A stretch of DNA of 13,802 nucleotides from G039029935 sp039029935 (GTDB taxonomy: Bacteria; Chloroflexota; Anaerolineae; Caldilineales; Caldilineaceae). The position numbers were made by a program, and so were the translations under genes. The stretch spans positions 1 to 13,802 of the forward strand of contig JBCCFC010000209.1 of assembly GCA_039029935.1 (NCBI GenBank), read 5' to 3'. Position 1 is the stretch's first letter. Every line of letters starts with the position of its first letter. Positions 5,779 to 12,705 of the stretch are shown here, piece after piece. The notes beneath the pieces are model-generated. The model was given only the letters and a program-made list of their open reading frames with translations. It made no database searches and was not told the origin of the DNA.

Positions 5779-8700
5779 TTACTCAACAACAATCGGTTGT
5801 TCCGCCAGCAACAGCGCGTAGTCATACAACGCCAACATCCCACCTTCGCCCTCCACAGGGTCAACCACACCGCTGCCATCAACATCTGTGCCATTGACCA
5901 GCGCAGCCAGTGCATCACCCAGTTCATCGACAAAGGGCTGCATCTCTTCCAGTGTATCAGCGGCAAAGACTTGCAGTGCGCGCTCGGTGGCCTCTTGGTT
6001 GAGTTCTACACTATTATCGTGTGCGGCAATGGCACGATCCATGTAGAAGACGCGATTGGGTGTTGGTACAATTGTACCTGTCGTCAACAGGTCAGTCATC
6101 GCGGTAAGCTGCTCGACAGCATCGTCAAGGTAGACACGGACACCGACGCCATTGCCTGGGTTTTGCGGGATATTGTCGCCATCAAGGTCGCCATAAAATT
6201 GGCCTGTTTTACCATCGAGTACGTTGATGACATGCTCAGTGTGGCGACGCGCCTCCTCAATATTGCCCTGTTCGAGGGCATCTTGCACAAAACGATAGTG
6301 GTCAAGCGCAACGGTGACTTGGTTCTCTGCGGCAACAAGCCCCTCAATATCACGGGTATTGGTAGGTGGGGTCCCGGTTGGTGTTTCGCCAAAGAGCAGT
6401 TGGCGCAGCGTCGTGAATAACTCAGATGTATACGAGATAGCAAAGACAGGCTCACCCAACGCCGAATTTTCATTATCGTCGGCCTGTACCGTGCAGATGA
6501 CCTGATCATAGTCAAGCAACAGATGTTGTACGCTATCATAGGTAGATGTGTTGGCAGATATATCTTCCGCAGTTAACTCACCAACATTAAGTGGCTCGCT
6601 ACGGCCATCATCAGCAGTCAGCCAGACTTCATAACGCATGTCCGCAGGTGGCTCTGTCAGCCCCGAGTCATCTAGGTTCATCACCAATTGTGATGTGCGT
6701 AGTCGTTGGATGGTGGTCTGTTGCGCATAGGTGTCTGCCGCACTGTATTCGCCAGAATATTCACCGCCGTACTCGCCAGCACCATATTCACCCGTGTCTG
6801 CGCTACTTTCGCTGCCAGAATCATCCGATTGTGGGCCAAATTCACCATACGACTCACCTTGTGTAACCTCTTGGACAACATCGGCAAAGCGTACATGTCC
6901 CACTGTTTGACCTTGTACTTGTTCCATCGCACTACCAACCGTCTCCATGGCGGCCATCTCTGTAGCCGTCATCTCTATGCCAGCCAACTCGTCGCCCGTG
7001 TCAACAGACATCACAAATTCATAGGTTGCCAGTTGAGCGGCGGCATCAGATACATCAGCCATGCTTGGCTCCTGTGTATCGCCTTCTATGCCGCCAACAA
7101 AGACTGTCATGAGCAAAGCGTCAAGGTCATTGACAAAGGGCTGCGCCTCCTCAGTGGTATCAGAGGCAAAGACTTGCAGCGCGATGTCGACAGCTTCGTC
7201 TATATTGTCAACGCTGTTGTCGATGATGGCAGCAATGTCTTCCAGCATAGGTTGTGTATTTTGCGCGTTCATCACTGCCTTTGAGGTGGCGTCTTGAAGT
7301 TCTTGCAGATACCATTGGACACCTACACCATCTCCTGGATTCTGTGCCATACCATCACCCGTCATGTCACCAAAAAATTCACCTTCTTCACCCACCAGCA
7401 CATTGACGACATGCTCCATGTGGCGGTAGACGTTGGATAAGTTGCCATCAGCCAGTGCGTCTTGCGCCATGCCCATGTGCTGTATAGCGATATTCAGTTG
7501 TTGATTTGCACCTTCCAGTGCAGTCTTGCCAATCTCGGCATCAGCCACAAAAAACGTACTCAGAACATCGGTCAGTGCAGGGTCAATCTGACTAATCATC
7601 GTGGGTTCATCGCTTCCTGTCATGCGGATTTCGGCCTGATTATAGTCGAGCAGCAGATTTTGGTCAGTGCTGCCTGTCTGTGCCACACGGCCATCCGCAA
7701 CATCAATTGCCCCTAAGTTCAGTTCGTCACCATCATTGGTCAGCCACAACTCATATTCACTGCCTATCGGCGGCATCATCATTTGGTCGAGTGATAACAC
7801 AAAATCACCCGAAGAGGCACTGTCATTATCCACAAAACGCAATGTCCCCAATGAGCGCATCATTGGTTCAACATCATCTGTGTCAGTCACCGCTGTTTCC
7901 TCAACATCCGCAGCAGGAGCTGGCTCCTCATCAGAGGCATCGCCTTCTATAACTCCCTCATTATCAGCAGTTGTCTCATCAGCAGTTGCCTCATCAGCAG
8001 TTGTCTCATCAGCAGTTGCCTCATCAGCAGTTGCCTCATCTGTACTATCATCCTCAGCCTCAGTATCCTCGGCATCTGCCGCCACTGCTTCTACCGTTGG
8101 TTCTGCCGTTGGTTCTGCCGTCGGCTCAGGCGCATTGGTAGCAGTCGATTCTGGTGTACCATCCACGCTATCACTAGCCGCACTATCACTAGCCGCATTA
8201 TCAACTGCCAGGGAGGGGTCTCCCGAACCATTATCAGTCTGTCCAAACATCATCAAAGCGACTACCGTCAGGATGGCAATCAACGCAACACCACCACCTG
8301 CCAAGGCCAGCGGCAACCATGAACGATTATTCCCATTATTACCATTTGAATTTGCTTTTCCAGACGCACCATTTGCACTCATGCGTGTCCCTCCCTTCGT
8401 TGCACGTGTCTTTGTGGAACGAGTCTTGGCTGATGTTGTGTTGGCCGTGCCATTTGCCAACGCTGTCTGGGTTTCACGGATAGCCGCAGCAAAATCTGCC
8501 GCAGATTGATAGCGGTCGTTGACATCTTTCTCCAACGCATGAATCAATAGCTCTTCAACGGCAACGGGAATGTCAGAGTTTAGCTCGGTGGGCAGCGGCA
8601 GTGGGTCATTGGCCTGTTTCATGATGACGCCATAGGGGGTATCGGCAATGTAGGGTGTACGCCCTGTCACAAGTTCATAGAGGACCACGCCCAAACTATA

Positions 8701-9291
8701 GACATCGGCACGTTCATCGGCCTCTTCCCCGCGCGCAGCTTCGGGACTCATGTAGTTGGGCGTACCTACCATCGCCCCCGTCATTGTCAGCCCCACACCA
8801 CTTTCATCAAGGAGCCGTGCAATCCCAAAGTCCATGATAATAGGACAATCGGGTGCCTGCTCGATAAACATGACGTTACCTGGTTTGATGTCGCGATGCA
8901 CCATGCCGCGGTTATGTGCATAGGCCAATCCATCCGCCAACTGTGCCACAACCTCCAAGGCATCGTCGGGGTCCAATTTTTCTTTGCTTTTGAGATAATC
9001 ACCCAATGTGCCACCCTGAATAAAATCCATGACCATATAATAGAGGTCAGATTCGACATCAAAGTCGATGACACGCACGATGTTGGCGTGGGTCAACTGC
9101 CCGACGCTTTGGGCTTCACGGCGGAAGCGTTGTACAAAATCATCCGAGTCGGCCAAATGTCCCAACATCACCTTGATGGCAACATGGCGTTCGACTCCGG
9201 GCTGAAACGCTTTATAGACGGCGGCCATGCCCCCCTGACCAATCCGTTCGAGAATCTCATATTTGCCTAACTTGCGTCCTACCAAATCCAT
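5779..9291 (-). CDS. Membrane Ser/Thr protein kinase with a duplicated extracellular sensor
   Basis: This 1170-residue bacterial (Hanks-type) kinase has a complete cytoplasmic catalytic domain at about 11-272: GQGGMAAVY loop (18-26), K40, E59, HRDIKPGN (132-139), DFG (154-156), an activation segment with T169, T171 and T177, and SPE at 182-184. A Ser/Thr/Lys/Asn-rich linker (273-324) leads to one membrane helix (325-350). The outside part has an Ala/Asp/Glu/Thr-rich stalk (355-475) and two related sensor copies (about 478-762 and 858-1165). Each copy contains a YELWLT/YEVWLT strand region resembling anti-sigma-K RskA-type domains, an LLLDY strand, a helix pair with His residues (H605, H624, H627; H998, H1017, H1020), a GDxxGD-type loop ending QNPGxGVGV, and an ALQVFAxDTxEE helix. 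A Gly-Glu-Tyr-rich linker (834-850) lies between them. A final DVDGSGVVDPVE (1136-1147) looks like a calcium loop. No PASTA domain is present. It is the first gene of the minus-strand cluster. Confidence 0.93.
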   Translation of the reverse strand: MDLVGRKLGKYEILERIGQGGMAAVYKAFQPGVERHVAIKVMLGHLADSDDFVQRFRREAQSVGQLTHANIVRVIDFDVESDLYYMVMDFIQGGTLGDYLKSKEKLDPDDALEVVAQLADGLAYAHNRGMVHRDIKPGNVMFIEQAPDCPIIMDFGIARLLDESGVGLTMTGAMVGTPNYMSPEAARGEEADERADVYSLGVVLYELVTGRTPYIADTPYGVIMKQANDPLPLPTELNSDIPVAVEELLIHALEKDVNDRYQSAADFAAAIRETQTALANGTANTTSAKTRSTKTRATKGGTRMSANGASGKANSNGNNGNNRSWLPLALAGGGVALIAILTVVALMMFGQTDNGSGDPSLAVDNAASDSAASDSVDGTPESTATNAPEPTAEPTAEPTVEAVAADAEDTEAEDDSTDEATADEATADETTADEATADETTADNEGVIEGDASDEEPAPAADVEETAVTDTDDVEPMMRSLGTLRFVDNDSASSGDFVLSLDQMMMPPIGSEYELWLTNDGDELNLGAIDVADGRVAQTGSTDQNLLLDYNQAEIRMTGSDEPTMISQIDPALTDVLSTFFVADAEIGKTALEGANQQLNIAIQHMGMAQDALADGNLSNVYRHMEHVVNVLVGEEGEFFGDMTGDGMAQNPGDGVGVQWYLQELQDATSKAVMNAQNTQPMLEDIAAIIDNSVDNIDEAVDIALQVFASDTTEEAQPFVNDLDALLMTVFVGGIEGDTQEPSMADVSDAAAQLATYEFVMSVDTGDELAGIEMTATEMAAMETVGSAMEQVQGQTVGHVRFADVVQEVTQGESYGEFGPQSDDSGSESSADTGEYGAGEYGGEYSGEYSAADTYAQQTTIQRLRTSQLVMNLDDSGLTEPPADMRYEVWLTADDGRSEPLNVGELTAEDISANTSTYDSVQHLLLDYDQVICTVQADDNENSALGEPVFAISYTSELFTTLRQLLFGETPTGTPPTNTRDIEGLVAAENQVTVALDHYRFVQDALEQGNIEEARRHTEHVINVLDGKTGQFYGDLDGDNIPQNPGNGVGVRVYLDDAVEQLTAMTDLLTTGTIVPTPNRVFYMDRAIAAHDNSVELNQEATERALQVFAADTLEEMQPFVDELGDALAALVNGTDVDGSGVVDPVEGEGGMLALYDYALLLAEQPIVVE
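7963..8037 (+). repeat. 15-bp tandem repeat inside the kinase stalk
   Basis: Five consecutive copies of ATCAGCAGTTGYCTC differ only at one position, and together they encode the (E-A/T-T-A-D) pentapeptide repeats of the extracellular stalk (about residues 419-444). Neighbouring parts of the same stalk show shorter repeats: a 12-bp unit encoding PTAE around 8094-8126 and a duplicated 15-bp unit encoding ASDSA around 8166-8196. The near-identity at DNA level points to recent expansion and possible length variation between strains without loss of frame. Confidence 0.85.
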
Positions 9292-9348
9292 AGTGTTTGT
9301 TTTGTCCCTAGATGAATTATGTTGAAAATTAATCGGAATGGGAGTTGT

Positions 9349-9388
9349 TCGGTGGGTCGGTGGGTCGGTGGATCGGTGGATCGGTGGG
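9349..9388 (+). repeat. 8-bp tandem repeat upstream of the kinase gene
   Basis: Five units of TCGGTGGR run from 9349 to 9388. The sequence then passes through GGTCAGT (hairpin with ACTGACC a few bases on) into a degenerate inverted version of the array (RC units GTAGGTCG and ATAGGTCA, with the same 8-bp spacing, to about 9428). The transcript could therefore form an imperfect hairpin. It lies 58 bases upstream of the kinase start codon, on the side where its promoter or leader should be. The unit is one base different from that of the array at 3341-3380. Confidence 0.8.
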
Positions 9389-9613
9389 TCAGTATACTGA
9401 AGACTGACCTATCGACCTACAGACTCACTATCTTTGATGACTATATTATAATCGTTCATGCTTAGAGTACGTAACGATAATGACAAGGGGATGGTTCTAT
9501 AACAGTCTCAGCTCTTCTCAGAAGATGACATCACCCTATTCCTCCTTTTCTATAGACTCTACATTCCCTTCTGGGTTACGATTATAACAGATAAGTAAAT
9601 CCCAATAAGTTTT

Positions 9614-9678
9614 TAGAAGTCCGACTTTTCATTGAGTGAGTATTTACACTGGCAGTCATGCCAAAAGTCGGACTTCTA
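9614..9678. repeat. 65-bp inverted repeat with self-palindromic arms
   Basis: TAGAAGTCCGACTTTT (9614-9629) is matched by its perfect 16-bp complement at 9663-9678 with a 33-base loop. Each arm is itself nearly palindromic (AAGTC-C-GACTT), so the DNA or RNA could form either one long hairpin or two small ones. The sequence after the right arm is T-rich, but with this loop size and these AT-rich flanks a simple terminator is not the best reading. A small transposable-element derivative or a protein-binding site is equally possible. Confidence 0.7.
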
Positions 9679-9911
9679 TTTCTAATTTCTTTTTTTGGTT
9701 TACTTATGAATAAATAGACAATATATTCATTAAATAATAATTTAACTCACCGTGGTCTAGTGTTCAATCACGGCATCTGCCCGCAAGGGAATACGATTCA
9801 TAGACAAAACGAACCCTATCGGTTGTCGCGATTCATCCATGAAAATTCGTAAGAATTCAACAAACAGGGTATACTGCAAATAGACTGCGAAAATCGTTTT
9901 AACGAGGACTC

Positions 9912-11168
9912 TTGATAAAATTGGAGTATACTTTGATTCGCTACTGCTTGCTAACGCTATACTTTTTTCTGATATCTAGTGCGATGCTTATCTCATTCCC
10001 TCATTCTGTTTCTGCCGTGACGCAATGGCAAGCAACAGACTCAACAGAGACAACAAACACATTGACATCTGCCGAGGATGTCTCCAAAAACGCAACCGTT
10101 GTCCCGTCTCCAGATGTCGTTCATAGCCTAACAGCGTCACTGAATCCAACATACATCGTGCAATCCGGTGATACGGTTGGTCTGATTGCGTTGCGCATGG
10201 GTGTGGATGCGGAAGCGTTACGCTTGCTCAACCGTATTGCGCGGGAGGATGTCGCCAAGTTACAGATTGGTGATGCATTGTTGTTGCCAGCCACACCAAG
10301 CGAACTCCGGCTCTCTGCTGAATCTCGTGATCCTATACCAGAACCAACGGCAACGCCTGATACACGGCAAACCTATGAAGTAAAGTCGGGGGATAGCCTG
10401 AGCGTCATTGCTGAACAGTATGATGTATCACAGGATGCATTGATGAAGGCCAATGGCATCCGCAACGCCAACAATATTTATATCGGCCAACAGCTTGTGA
10501 TCCCTGAACCTGTTGCAGAAGAAGAGACAGGGGAAGAGGCAGAAGATACAGCCAATGAACCTATTGCTGTTGCACAAATCGGCCCCTCTGCCAGCGGATT
10601 CCACTATCACACTGTGCAATCAGGGGACACACTTTCGGAGATTGCCGAAGCCTATGACAGCACGACACTTGCCATTTTTGAATTCAACAATCTACCCGAT
10701 CAACAGACTGTCTATTTGGGGTTAGATTTGCGCATCCCTTATGGCCCCCCCACGCTGCCACAACGAACACCACCCGTCCCCATTTCAGGAACCAGCTTTA
10801 TGGTGAGCCTAAGTCGCCAACAGTGTTGGGTGTTTCATGGCAAACGGGTCCATCAAGAGTGGGTTTGTAGCACAGGGTATGGCGAGTGGATTACACGAAT
10901 AGGGACATTTGCGGTCAAAACCAAAGAGGAAATTGCAAAAAGCAGTGCCTACCGCATCGACATGCCCTATTGGTTGGGGTTATATGATGTGGGCGAATTT
11001 GAGAATGGGATTCACGGTTTGCCCGTCAGTTGGGACGATGGTGAAAAAATCTGGGGTGGGTTAATCGGCCAACCTGCAACCTTTGGCTGTGCCATGCTAG
11101 ATGACCGCGAAGCCGAAATTCTCTTCGATTTGTCCTATCTGGGGATGCCTATTCATATTGTACAGTAG
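9912..11168 (+). CDS. Secreted L,D-transpeptidase with three LysM domains
   Basis: This 418-residue cell-wall enzyme has an N-terminal signal peptide (hydrophobic 8-30, likely cleavage after SVSA at 35), three LysM peptidoglycan-binding repeats (about 80-126, 154-198 and 232-276, each with a [VK]QSGDT/KSGDS-type start and an (L/I)P end) separated by acidic or Pro-rich linkers, and a C-terminal YkuD L,D-transpeptidase domain (295-418). The active site shows H368 in IHGLP and the nucleophile C393 in TFGCAML. This replaces the common SHGC[VI]R[ML], so the Ser-His and the Arg after Cys are changed. Such enzymes form 3-3 cross-links or attach proteins to peptidoglycan. The start is the TTG at 9912, with GAGGA unusually close (3 bases); the TTG at 9921 is an alternative. 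Either leaves the signal peptide intact. The gene stands alone, followed by a repeat element. Confidence 0.9.
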   Translation: MIKLEYTLIRYCLLTLYFFLISSAMLISFPHSVSAVTQWQATDSTETTNTLTSAEDVSKNATVVPSPDVVHSLTASLNPTYIVQSGDTVGLIALRMGVDAEALRLLNRIAREDVAKLQIGDALLLPATPSELRLSAESRDPIPEPTATPDTRQTYEVKSGDSLSVIAEQYDVSQDALMKANGIRNANNIYIGQQLVIPEPVAEEETGEEAEDTANEPIAVAQIGPSASGFHYHTVQSGDTLSEIAEAYDSTTLAIFEFNNLPDQQTVYLGLDLRIPYGPPTLPQRTPPVPISGTSFMVSLSRQQCWVFHGKRVHQEWVCSTGYGEWITRIGTFAVKTKEEIAKSSAYRIDMPYWLGLYDVGEFENGIHGLPVSWDDGEKIWGGLIGQPATFGCAMLDDREAEILFDLSYLGMPIHIVQ

Positions 11169-11174
11169 AAAAGA

Positions 11175-11351
11175 GTTGAAAGTTGAAAGTTGAAGAGTTG
11201 AAAGGTTGAAGAGTTGAAGAGTTGAAGATGCGAAGGCAGGAATTCACCGCTGACACGAGTCTGGATTCCTGCGAACGCAGGAATGACAATACCGAAAAAC
11301 TTAGTTTACAAGGTACTAAGTTTTTACTCTTCAACCTTTCAACTCTTCAAC
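11175..11351. repeat. Nested inverted-repeat element with GTTGAAGA arrays
   Basis: Seven units of GTTGAAA/GTTGAAGA run from 11175 to 11228, beginning 6 bases after the stop of the LysM gene. A 26-bp stretch of this array (11189-11214) recurs as a perfect inverted complement at 11326-11351. Between them lie the near-perfect hairpin ATTCCTGCG-AA-CGCAGGAAT (11265-11284), a half-site GCAGGAATTC (11236-11245), and a third hairpin AAAAACTTAGT/ACTAAGTTTTT (11295-11305 and 11315-11325, 9-base loop). The last abuts the right arm. The GGATTCCTGCG core resembles dispersed palindromes known from many bacterial genomes. The hairpins could end transcription of the LysM gene. An open frame running from 11222 through the element into the next gene is an artefact of the repeat. 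Confidence 0.8.
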
Positions 11352-11358
11352 CTTTCCC

Positions 11359-11365
11359 AAAGGAG
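11359..11365 (+). promoter_or_regulatory. Ribosome-binding site that decides the GNAT gene start
   Basis: AAAGGAG lies 12 bases before the ATG at 11378 and 6 bases before an in-frame TTG at 11372. It rules out the far upstream start inside the repeat element and leaves two possible starts, differing by two residues (Met-Ala). Confidence 0.75.
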
Positions 11366-11377
11366 CAATCATTGGCG

Positions 11378-12277
11378 ATGAGCGACATTACAATCCGGTC
11401 GATGAAGACTGCACATGACGCAGCACTATTTCAGGAACTCCAACGGCGTGTCTGGGGCAAGAATGATGAAGTAGAGATTATTCCTGCATCTGTCATCGTC
11501 ACCATTAAGAAAAGTGGCGGTGTGTTTGTCGGTGCCTTTTCCGAAGAGGGGCCACCAGAGCTAAAAGGCTTGGTTGGATCAGGTCTCGGCTGGTTAGGGG
11601 CACGGACGGATGATGACGGCACATTCTTGGGCTTGAAATTGTCAAGCCATATCGTGGGCGTGTTGCCGGAATGGCAGGGCAAAGGCGTTGGCTATCGTGT
11701 CAAGTTGGGTCAACGAGAAGAAGTGCTTGCACAGGGATTGACCGACTGGATGACGTGGACCTTTGACCCGCTCTATCTACCGAATGGGATACTCAATATT
11801 AATCGGCTTGGCGCAACCTGCACAACCTATGGCCGTAACATTTATGGGTATATGAATGACGATCTCAACGCAGGTGCCCCTACCGACCGTTGTCAGGTTG
11901 ATTGGCGTCTTAAAAGTAAGCGAGTGATGACAGCAATTTCGCCAGACCGCCCAAAACGGTCCTTGCTCTATTCAGTCGACCCTAAAATGATCACAATGTT
12001 GCCAGTGAAGACATCATCGACAAACTTGCAGCAGCCTGTCGAAGCTGCACTCTCACAGCACTTAAATGGTGCGCCCATTGCCATGCCCATCCCCGATGAC
12101 ATTGCGGCCATTCGACGCACCGACAACCAGCTTGGGCTAGCATGGCGCATGTATGTGCGTGAAGTCATCGAGTCTGCATTTGCGGCTGGCTATGCCGTTA
12201 TGGATTGTCAACAGCTAGAGAACAATGGCCGACCAACATGGCACTATATCCTTGCACAGGAGGAACTACCCAAATGA
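11378..12277 (+). CDS. GNAT-superfamily acyltransferase of the COG3375 type
   Basis: This 299-residue protein has an N-terminal GNAT fold that should transfer an acyl group from acyl-CoA. The CoA-binding motif A is clear at 92-114: the strand IVGVLPEWQ then GKGVGY, with Q100-G-K-G-V-G as the pyrophosphate loop and LGQRE following. The stretches EIIPASVIVTIKKSGGVFVG (33-52), MTWTFDPL (125-132), INRLGAT (141-147) and DDLNAGAPTDRCQVDW (161-176) are the hallmarks of the COG3375 group, which has an extra C-terminal half (after about residue 180) beyond the GNAT core. The substrate is unknown. Start: ATG at 11378; the TTG at 11372 has better ribosome-binding-site spacing. Its last bases overlap the Nudix gene in an ATGA, so the two are surely co-translated. 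Confidence 0.85.
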   Translation: MSDITIRSMKTAHDAALFQELQRRVWGKNDEVEIIPASVIVTIKKSGGVFVGAFSEEGPPELKGLVGSGLGWLGARTDDDGTFLGLKLSSHIVGVLPEWQGKGVGYRVKLGQREEVLAQGLTDWMTWTFDPLYLPNGILNINRLGATCTTYGRNIYGYMNDDLNAGAPTDRCQVDWRLKSKRVMTAISPDRPKRSLLYSVDPKMITMLPVKTSSTNLQQPVEAALSQHLNGAPIAMPIPDDIAAIRRTDNQLGLAWRMYVREVIESAFAAGYAVMDCQQLENNGRPTWHYILAQEELPK

Positions 12278-12705
12278 GTGCAGGCAAAGAGTACATCGGG
12301 GTTGGAGTTGGTGCGCTGGTCTTTAATGCGGAAGGTCAAGTCTTTCTTGCCAAGCGGGGACCTGCGGCCAAGAATGAAGCCGGATGCTGGGAATTTCCCG
12401 GCGGGGGTGTTGATTTTGGCGAAACCATGGTCGACGCTATTATCCGTGAATTTATGGAAGAATATGGGATGGAGATCGCCGTCACAGGCTTGCTTGGTGT
12501 TGTAGACCATATTCTGCCCGATGAGGGGCAACACTGGATTTCACCTACCTATCTCGCCACCCATGTTTCTGGCACACCAAAGGTGTTGGAACCACGCAAA
12601 TGCACTGCCATCGGTTGGTTTTCCATGCATGAGCTGCCGCAGCCACTCTCGGTGGTTTCGCAGGAAGATGTGAAGTGCTATTTTCAGCTCAATCCCGACG
12701 GCTAG
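12274..12705 (+). CDS. Nudix hydrolase
   Basis: This 143-residue single-domain Nudix enzyme hydrolyses a nucleoside diphosphate linked to another moiety. The Nudix box is complete: G44, E50, then R58-E59-F60-x-E62-E63-x-G65-M66 (the pattern GX5EX7REUXEEXGU), preceded by WEFPGGG at 39-45. The glutamates bind the metal ions. The early part (GVGVGALVFNAEGQVFLAKR) and late part (YLATHVSGTP, WFSMHEL) fit MutT/ADP-ribose-type members, but the substrate cannot be assigned. The ATG overlaps the stop of the GNAT gene (ATGA, 12274-12277) and has an ideal AGGAGG at 12258-12263. The reading frame extends upstream to 12205, but that extension lies in the GNAT gene and lacks support. The stop TAG shares CTAG with the stop of the convergent HAD gene. 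Confidence 0.93.
   Translation: MSAGKEYIGVGVGALVFNAEGQVFLAKRGPAAKNEAGCWEFPGGGVDFGETMVDAIIREFMEEYGMEIAVTGLLGVVDHILPDEGQHWISPTYLATHVSGTPKVLEPRKCTAIGWFSMHELPQPLSVVSQEDVKCYFQLNPDG

Larger units (their letters stand above)
9292..9911. other. Gene-free region between divergent genes, rich in inverted repeats
   Basis: The region separates the start of the kinase gene (minus) from the LysM gene (plus) and must hold both promoters, though no convincing -35/-10 pair could be placed. It contains the 8-bp array at 9349-9388 with a degenerate inverted partner (about 9395-9428), a 10-bp inverted pair TTATAATCGT (9446-9455) and ACGATTATAA (9578-9587), a palindrome-armed inverted repeat at 9614-9678, and a CCGTG/CACGG pair near 9750-9773. 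A minus-strand reading frame ending at 9757 looks faintly protein-like and is discussed as a finding, not called as a gene. Confidence 0.6.

Noticed and set aside
5626..6420. 264-residue plus-strand open frame opposite the kinase C-terminus
   Set aside because: Antisense shadow with Cys/His/Ile-rich composition and no recognisable domain; the opposite strand encodes the conserved sensor copy.
7667..8509. 280-residue plus-strand open frame rich in Ser, Ala and Val
   Set aside because: It is antisense to the kinase stalk and linker; its repeats are the reverse reading of the (E/T)ATAD tandem repeats, and the kinase frame is clearly the coding one.
9434..9452. Promoter with TATAAT at 9447-9452 and TTGATG at 9434-9439
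   Set aside because: The spacer is only 7 bases, and no suitable -35 box lies at 16-18 bases; the match to TATAAT alone in AT-rich DNA is not enough.
11222..11377. N-terminal extension of the GNAT gene
   Set aside because: It translates the inverted-repeat element, while a strong ribosome-binding site sits just before 11372-11378.
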